Positions 41,538 to 45,319 of a stretch of DNA of 45,319 nucleotides are shown here, in pieces (position 1 is the stretch's first letter; each line of letters opens with the position of its first letter). The notes below the pieces were generated by a model. The model ran no database searches, was not told the DNA's origin, and worked only from the letters and a program-made list of their open reading frames with translations. A program made the position numbers and the translations under genes. The DNA comes from SIG701 sp045577175 (GTDB lineage Bacteria; Bacillota; Clostridia; Oscillospirales; CAG-272), in NCBI GenBank assembly GCA_045577175.1, contig JAZNHT010000028.1, positions 1 through 45,319 on the forward strand, in the 5' to 3' direction.

Positions 41538-42176
41538 TTACACGTTGGCAGGCAATCTCGTGAGCAATCCGTCCAGATGCCCCGTACTGCCGATCTCCTC
41601 CGAGGTAAAAACACCGTTTTCAAAAGAAACACGGGTGACAGACGCATTCGGCACCCATGCAACATCCTTCATGCTCGAAAGATCGCCCGTTGTCCACAGT
41701 GTTGAAAGTGCGCGGATCGGTGTCGCGTGCGTCGCGATGACAACCGTTTTTCCGTCATATTCCCGTGCAATTTTCTCCGCGGCGGCAAGCACGCGCTCGG
41801 CAAGATGTGCGACACTCTCGCCGTCCGTGCACACTGCGCGTCCTATATCTGTTTTCCACACAGCGTATTCTGCGCTGTGTTTTTGCATAATCTCGTCAAA
41901 CAGCGCGCCTTCCCATGCGCCTGCACGGATCTCGCGGAAATCGGGGGCTTTGATGATCTCCAAACCGCGCGACTCGGCAAGCGGAACGGCAGTCTGATAT
42001 GCACGCTTCAGATCGGATGCAAAAACGGCATCTATCCGCACATCCGTAAACGCGAACGGAATGTGCGCCGCCTGACTGTAGCCAAGCTCGGTCAGATCGA
42101 CATCGTAATTTCCGGCAAAACGCCTTTGGCGGTTTGCTTCACTCTCTCCGTGACGGATGAAATACAGCTTCGTCAT
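41538..42176 (-). CDS. Histidine phosphatase (alpha-ribazole phosphatase/PGM-like)
   Basis: 212 residues. RHGESEAN, with LKRAYQTAVPLAES and the second His in VVIATHATPIRAL, marks a phosphoglycerate-mutase-like phosphatase of the CobC/GpmB group. The ATG at 42176 has GGAGG close upstream; an in-frame start 39 bp further lacks one. It belongs to a different subgroup from the two phosphatases at 39095 and 39807. Substrate unknown; no cobalamin genes are nearby, so a CobC role is not supported by context. Confidence 0.92.
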   Translation of the reverse strand: MTKLYFIRHGESEANRQRRFAGNYDVDLTELGYSQAAHIPFAFTDVRIDAVFASDLKRAYQTAVPLAESRGLEIIKAPDFREIRAGAWEGALFDEIMQKHSAEYAVWKTDIGRAVCTDGESVAHLAERVLAAAEKIAREYDGKTVVIATHATPIRALSTLWTTGDLSSMKDVAWVPNASVTRVSFENGVFTSEEIGSTGHLDGLLTRLPANV

Positions 42177-42217
42177 ATGCCCTCCGCGGTTTTTGACGCA
42201 TTTCGTGAAAATCAAAG

Positions 42218-42245
42218 AAAAACCCCGTCAAATGACGAGGTTTTT
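42218..42245 (-). terminator. Terminator of the tRNA-Arg gene
   Basis: Minus strand: AAAACC.CGTCA pairs with TGACG.GGTTTT (one mismatch) around a short loop, then T-rich DNA, directly after the tRNA CCA. Confidence 0.75.
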
Positions 42246-42322
42246 TGGCCCGCCCTACAGGATTCGAACCTACGACCCTCAGAATCGGAATCTGATACTC
42301 TATCCAGCTGAGCTAAGGGCGG
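42246..42322 (-). tRNA. tRNA-Arg(CCG)
   Basis: A complete cloverleaf of 77 nt including an encoded CCA. The acceptor stem CCGCCCT / AGGGCGG pairs perfectly. D arm GCTCAGCTGGATAGAGT; anticodon stem TCAGA / TCTGA with loop TTCCGAT, anticodon CCG; T arm with GGTTCGAATCC. It reads the CGG arginine codon. Confidence 0.96.
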
Positions 42323-42334
42323 ATCAGCCTTATT

Positions 42335-42363
42335 ATTATACACCAAATCACGCGCCAATGCAA
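42335..42363 (-). promoter_or_regulatory. Promoter of tRNA-Arg
   Basis: Minus strand: TTGCAT (42358-42363), 17-bp spacer, TATAAT (42335-42340), 13 bp before the mature 5' end. Confidence 0.8.
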
Positions 42364-42393
42364 GCGTTTTTCAAATATTTTTTCGTCCGTGTC

Positions 42394-42422
42394 TTGATTC
42401 TCACGCCAAGTGGTGCTATAAT
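42394..42422 (+). promoter_or_regulatory. Promoter of tsaE-tsaB-rpiB
   Basis: TTGATT (42394-42399), 17-bp spacer, TATAAT (42417-42422), divergent from the tRNA promoter. Confidence 0.75.
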
Positions 42423-42462
42423 AAAGTGGTATGCAAAATTAAGACGCAAAGGAGGGACAGCC

Positions 42463-42948
42463 GTGTCCGACATTTTGATACAAAGCGGAAGTGTGGAAAC
42501 AACCGAATCGCTCGGTCAAAACCTTGCACGCGCTGTTTCGTCCTCACGCCCGAACTCGCCCTGCTTCATCGCCCTGTACGGCGATCTCGGCACGGGCAAG
42601 ACCGCCTTTGTGCGCGGATTTGTCTCCGTGCTCTCCCCCGGCAGCCGCGTGAAAAGCCCCACGTACACGATCGTGAACGAATACAGGCGCGGCGCATATC
42701 CCGTATTCCACTTTGATCTGTACCGCGTGGAGGATCCGGACGAGCTCGACTCAATCGGCTTTGACGAATATCTGGCAAACGGCATCTGCATCGCGGAGTG
42801 GAGCGAGCATCTTGGGGACAGATGTCCGCCGGATGCAATTTCGGTAACGATTACGAAAACGGGCGAGGAGACGCGATCTGTTGCGCTCAGCCTGCCCGAT
42901 ACGATTGGCTTTGATGCTTGCCGTAAGAAAGGAGGAACGACATGCTGA
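42463..42948 (+). CDS. tsaE: TsaE, tRNA t6A biosynthesis ATPase
   Basis: 161 residues. The P-loop LYGDLGTGKT is followed by FVRGFVSVL, the SPTYTIVNEY segment and HFDLYRVEDPDEL, all TsaE hallmarks, ending near ICIAEWSEHL. TsaE supports the TsaB-TsaD complex in forming N6-threonylcarbamoyladenosine at A37 of ANN-decoding tRNAs. GTG start at 42463 with GGAGG; a long open frame upstream is non-coding read-through of the tRNA region. It overlaps tsaB by 7 bp, the common tsaE-tsaB order in Bacillota. Confidence 0.95.
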   Translation: MSDILIQSGSVETTESLGQNLARAVSSSRPNSPCFIALYGDLGTGKTAFVRGFVSVLSPGSRVKSPTYTIVNEYRRGAYPVFHFDLYRVEDPDELDSIGFDEYLANGICIAEWSEHLGDRCPPDAISVTITKTGEETRSVALSLPDTIGFDACRKKGGTTC

Positions 42949-43688
42949 TCCTTGCACTGGAAAGCACCGCTTTGACCGCGTCTGCCGCTTTGTGGCAGGA
43001 CGGAGCGCCGCTTGCGGTAACATCCCTCACCGCAGGAAACACGCACAGCACAACGCTTTTGCCGCTTGCAGAGCATCTTCTGAAAATGACCGGACGCACC
43101 GTTTCCGACATCGATCTGTTCGCCTGCGCGATCGGACCGGGATCGTTCACAGGCATCCGTATCGGTGCCGCAACGGCGCAGGGACTCGCGTTTGATTCGG
43201 GCAAGCCGTGCGTCGGCGTTTCCTCTCTGCTCGGAATGGCATATGCACTCCGCGGATTTTCGGGCATTCTCTGCCCAGTAATCGGAGCGCGGCGGTCGCA
43301 GTTTTACTCTGCCCTGTTCGTCTCCGACGGAAACCGTGTGCGCAGATTGACCGAGGACGGCATCGTTCTTACTTCGGAATTGGATGCATATCTTTCTCCG
43401 TACAGCGATCCGATTCACCTGATCGGCGACGGCTATGATGCGGCGCATGAAGCGATCACGCTCCCGAATCTCATGAATACGCCGCAGGCTTTGCGGATTC
43501 CGTCCGCATTTGCGGTAGCGGAGGCTGCGTTTGATCTCTACACCGAGACGGCAGACAAATCGGTATTTACGCCGTCCGCGCTTACCCCGATTTATCTTCG
43601 GAAAACACAGGCGGAACAGGAGCGCGAGGAAAAACTCGCAGCCGAAGCCGCTGAATCTACATTCAACAAAGAAACGGAAGGACACTGA
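42942..43688 (+). CDS. tsaB: TsaB, t6A biosynthesis protein
   Basis: A 248-residue ASKHA-fold, inactive paralogue of TsaD. Signature segments: ALESTALTASAAL at the start, HSTTLLPLAEHLL, and CAIGPGSFTGIRIGAATAQGLAF. It forms the dimeric scaffold of the TsaBDE complex. AAGGAGG lies just upstream of its ATG, which overlaps the tsaE stop. The usual third partner in many genomes, rimI, is absent; rpiB follows instead with a one-base gap. Confidence 0.95.
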   Translation: MLILALESTALTASAALWQDGAPLAVTSLTAGNTHSTTLLPLAEHLLKMTGRTVSDIDLFACAIGPGSFTGIRIGAATAQGLAFDSGKPCVGVSSLLGMAYALRGFSGILCPVIGARRSQFYSALFVSDGNRVRRLTEDGIVLTSELDAYLSPYSDPIHLIGDGYDAAHEAITLPNLMNTPQALRIPSAFAVAEAAFDLYTETADKSVFTPSALTPIYLRKTQAEQEREEKLAAEAAESTFNKETEGH

Positions 43689-43689
43689 C

Positions 43690-44148
43690 ATGGCAGAAAC
43701 GAAAAAGACAATTGCATTCGCGTGCGATCACGGCGGATACATTCTGAAGGATGCGGTACTTGCGCACATCAAAGATAAGGGATATGATATTCTCGATTTC
43801 GGCACAGACAGCAAGGAGAGATGCGAGTATCCCGATCACGGCGAGCCTGCGTGCCGCGCGGTTGTTGGTGGCAAGGCAGACCTCGCGATCCTGATTTGCG
43901 GCACGGGCATCGGCATGAGCCTGATTGCGAATAAAATCCACGGTATTCGCGCGGCATGCTGCTCTGAGCCGTACTCGGCAAAAATGACGCGTTGCCACAA
44001 CGACGCGAACGTTCTCTGCATGGGTGCGCGTGTTGTAGGCGAAGGTCTGGCACTGGATATTGTGGATGCATTCCTCGATCACGAATTTGAAGGCGGACGC
44101 CACGCCGAGCGTGTTGCACGCATCATGGAGATCGAGAAAAAAGGATAA
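43690..44148 (+). CDS. rpiB: Ribose 5-phosphate isomerase B
   Basis: A 152-residue RpiB/LacAB-family isomerase converting ribose 5-phosphate and ribulose 5-phosphate in the pentose phosphate pathway. FACDHGG near the N-terminus, YPDHGEPACRAVV, the ICGTGIGMSLIANK anion-binding loop with the catalytic Cys, and HNDANVLCMGARVVG are diagnostic. It starts one base after the tsaB stop, so it is co-transcribed with tsaE-tsaB. The IS end begins 33 bp after its stop and no terminator was seen there. Confidence 0.95.
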   Translation: MAETKKTIAFACDHGGYILKDAVLAHIKDKGYDILDFGTDSKERCEYPDHGEPACRAVVGGKADLAILICGTGIGMSLIANKIHGIRAACCSEPYSAKMTRCHNDANVLCMGARVVGEGLALDIVDAFLDHEFEGGRHAERVARIMEIEKKG

Positions 44149-44180
44149 GCCTGAGAATTGAAATCCCGCAAACGGTATAG

Positions 44181-44206
44181 TGAAGTGCCCCCCAAAGTTT
44201 AGACAA
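44181..44206 (-). repeat. Terminal inverted repeat of the IS3-family element
   Basis: TGAAGTGCCCCCCAAAG followed by TTTAGACA is a typical IS3/IS150-type end beginning with TG. The other end lies beyond the window. Confidence 0.75.
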
Positions 44207-44215
44207 AAATAATAA

Positions 44216-45016
44216 TTAAATTGCTATTGAATGAGTTCGGTATTGTACCGGACTCATTCCTTTTAGTTTCAAGGAAATTCTTTCGTTGTTGTAATAATGA
44301 ATGTACTTGTTCAATTCATCAATGAAAGCGTTAACGCTTTCAAATGTTTCGCCGTAAAACATTTCGACCTTTAGTCTGGCGAAGAAGTTTTCCATAGCTC
44401 CGTTGTCCATACAATTACCTTTTCTGGACATACTTTGCTTTATGTTATGCTCTACTAATAATCGCTGGTACTCTGCGTGTTGGTATTGCCAACCTTGGTC
44501 TGAATGGAATAAAGGCGTTGCATCGGCAGGAAGCTTGGAGAATAGACCGTCTAACATTTCTCGAATTTGTTCCAAATTAGGACTTAATGAAATTGAATAG
44601 GAGACGATCTCTCGGTTATACAGATCCATAATGGGCGAAAGATACACCTTTTCATCACCAACCTTGAATTGTGTAACATCTGTTGTCAGTTTTTCAAAAG
44701 GCTTGTCTGCATAAAACTCACGTTTCAAGTGGTTATCCGCAACCTTACCAACCGTACCCTTGTAGGAATGATACTTGTCGTTTTTGCGTTGTTTTCCTTT
44801 TAAACCAAGGCTTTTCATCAGCTTTAGGATGGTTTTGTGATTAAGAATATATCCCTTGTTACGCATTATTGCCATTATTCTGCGGTATCCATATCTGCCT
44901 TTGTGTTGGGCAAATATTGCTGTTATTTCATTCTTTACAGTTTCGTATTTGTCCTTTATTGGATGCTTCAAATAATAGTAATACGTGCTTCTTGGCATAC
45001 CCGACAACTTCAACAA
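44216..45016 (-). CDS. IS3-family transposase OrfB (DDE catalytic subunit)
   Basis: 266 residues from a TTG, but the frame is open further upstream, overlapping OrfA, and is probably expressed as an OrfAB fusion by -1 frameshifting. HTH_21-like start (SGMPRSTYYYYLKHP) followed by the rve integrase core with DDE residues: D in TTDVTQF, D in HSDQGWQY and E in NGAMENFFARLK. The reading frame is intact up to its stop, so the element could be active if its other end is intact. Confidence 0.95.
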   Translation of the reverse strand: MLKLSGMPRSTYYYYLKHPIKDKYETVKNEITAIFAQHKGRYGYRRIMAIMRNKGYILNHKTILKLMKSLGLKGKQRKNDKYHSYKGTVGKVADNHLKREFYADKPFEKLTTDVTQFKVGDEKVYLSPIMDLYNREIVSYSISLSPNLEQIREMLDGLFSKLPADATPLFHSDQGWQYQHAEYQRLLVEHNIKQSMSRKGNCMDNGAMENFFARLKVEMFYGETFESVNAFIDELNKYIHYYNNERISLKLKGMSPVQYRTHSIAI

Positions 45017-45051
45017 ATCTTTCAGCGGATATCTTTGCCTTAATTCAGAGA

Positions 45052-45319
45052 TTATTTCTGCTTTTTGCCGTTCTTTCGCTCTTCCGCAAGAACTAAGGCG
45101 CTCAGTTTTTTTAAGTAGTCTATCTCCATTCTAAGACGCTGGTTTTCGGCAATCAAATCTTCTTCAACATTTTTATCAAATTTAGGTGGACGACCTCTCT
45201 TGTTACTATTTAACGCACTATTTCTGCCTCTTTTATCTTTCATCAGGCCTTCGGCTCCTTCTTCTAAATATGCGCGTTCCCATCTTTTAACAGTACTAAT
45301 ATAGTTATGTTCGTCTGAC
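45052..45319 (-). CDS. IS3-family transposase OrfA, 5' end cut by window
   Basis: The frame is open from the window edge to the stop at 45052 (at least 88 residues). It begins within an HTH (HNYISTVKRWERAYLEEG), followed by a basic segment (RGRNSALNSNKRGRPPKF) and a leucine-zipper-like coiled coil (LIAENQRLRMEIDYLKKL). This is the DNA-binding subunit of IS150-type elements. The internal ATG at 45243 is not the true start. Confidence 0.9.
   Translation of the reverse strand, partial: SDEHNYISTVKRWERAYLEEGAEGLMKDKRGRNSALNSNKRGRPPKFDKNVEEDLIAENQRLRMEIDYLKKLSALVLAEERKNGKKQK
45061..45066 (-). other. Candidate -1 programmed frameshift site of the IS
   Basis: Minus-strand AAAAAG within GGC-AAA-AAG in the OrfA frame, four codons before its stop. 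Slipping back one base enters the OrfB frame (CAA-AAA-GCA). IS3-family elements commonly use such A-rich signals. Confidence 0.6.

Larger units (their letters stand above)
44181..45319 (-). mobile_element. IS3-family (IS150-like) insertion sequence, truncated by window
   Basis: The left terminal repeat at 44181 and two overlapping transposase frames on the minus strand identify the element. It lies 33 bp downstream of rpiB and continues past the right edge. Confidence 0.93.

Noticed and set aside
41538..42176. CobC (alpha-ribazole phosphatase) assignment
   Set aside because: Only the general superfamily motifs are visible and there are no cobalamin genes nearby.

Overview
The window looks like chromosomal DNA of an anaerobic, probably gut-associated Clostridia (Oscillospiraceae-like Bacillota). 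The evidence is mixed but consistent: strong GGAGG ribosome binding sites, sigma-A promoters with 17-bp spacers, a CIRCE/HrcA element, FeoAB with an MntR-type regulator, BlaI/BlaR1 and ECF signalling, an OYE-family Fe-S flavoenzyme, CxxCG secreted repeats and an IS150-like IS3 element. The genus cannot be assigned by eye. No rRNA, CRISPR array or prophage is visible, and no stretch longer than 300 bases lacks a gene.

Left part (1-7400): a secreted repeat protein runs off the left edge. A DtxR/MntR-type repressor is divergent from feoA-feoB. clpB follows, with a perfect CIRCE element whose left arm contains the feoB stop codon. From 7427 to 8777 lies a visibly AT-richer patch with a coiled-coil/SHOCT-like protein, a double zinc-ribbon protein and a Mor-type HTH protein.

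Signalling block (9016-19345, all minus strand): an ECF sigma factor is translationally coupled to a membrane-anchored, BspA-type leucine-rich-repeat protein (putative anti-sigma/sensor). Next come a sigma-region-2-only small protein and a BlaI/BlaR1 pair whose BlaR1-like M56 peptidase is 2107 residues long, with repeated extracellular domains. The ECF gene and the small sigma-like gene share a bipartite promoter-like element with identical spacing. The LRR protein and BlaR1 share a sensor-like domain, so the two systems appear evolutionarily linked.

Catabolic/redox region (19524-36476): it begins with an AraC regulator, an FAD oxidoreductase and an HpcH/HpaI aldolase. Two TIM-barrel enzymes of unknown specificity and an XRE/TPR-like regulator follow. 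A tightly coupled minus-strand operon then encodes an OYE-family enzyme, an SDR, a fumarate-reductase-like flavoprotein, an isomerase-like TIM barrel, a D-2-hydroxyacid dehydrogenase and an (alpha/alpha)-toroid protein, with a second AraC gene divergent from it. The substrate is unknown; sugar acids, glycosides or a plant polyphenol are possible. No transporter is encoded here.

Right part (36577-45319): the most intriguing unit is two related zinc-ribbon genes, a structured non-coding segment closed by a 16-bp complementary pair, and a 400-residue reverse transcriptase of a non-canonical class. Together these form a retron-like architecture. Then come three histidine-phosphatase genes (one fused to a metallophosphoesterase), a small membrane-anchored Cys-rich protein, tRNA-Arg(CCG), tsaE-tsaB-rpiB, and an IS3-family element cut by the right edge.
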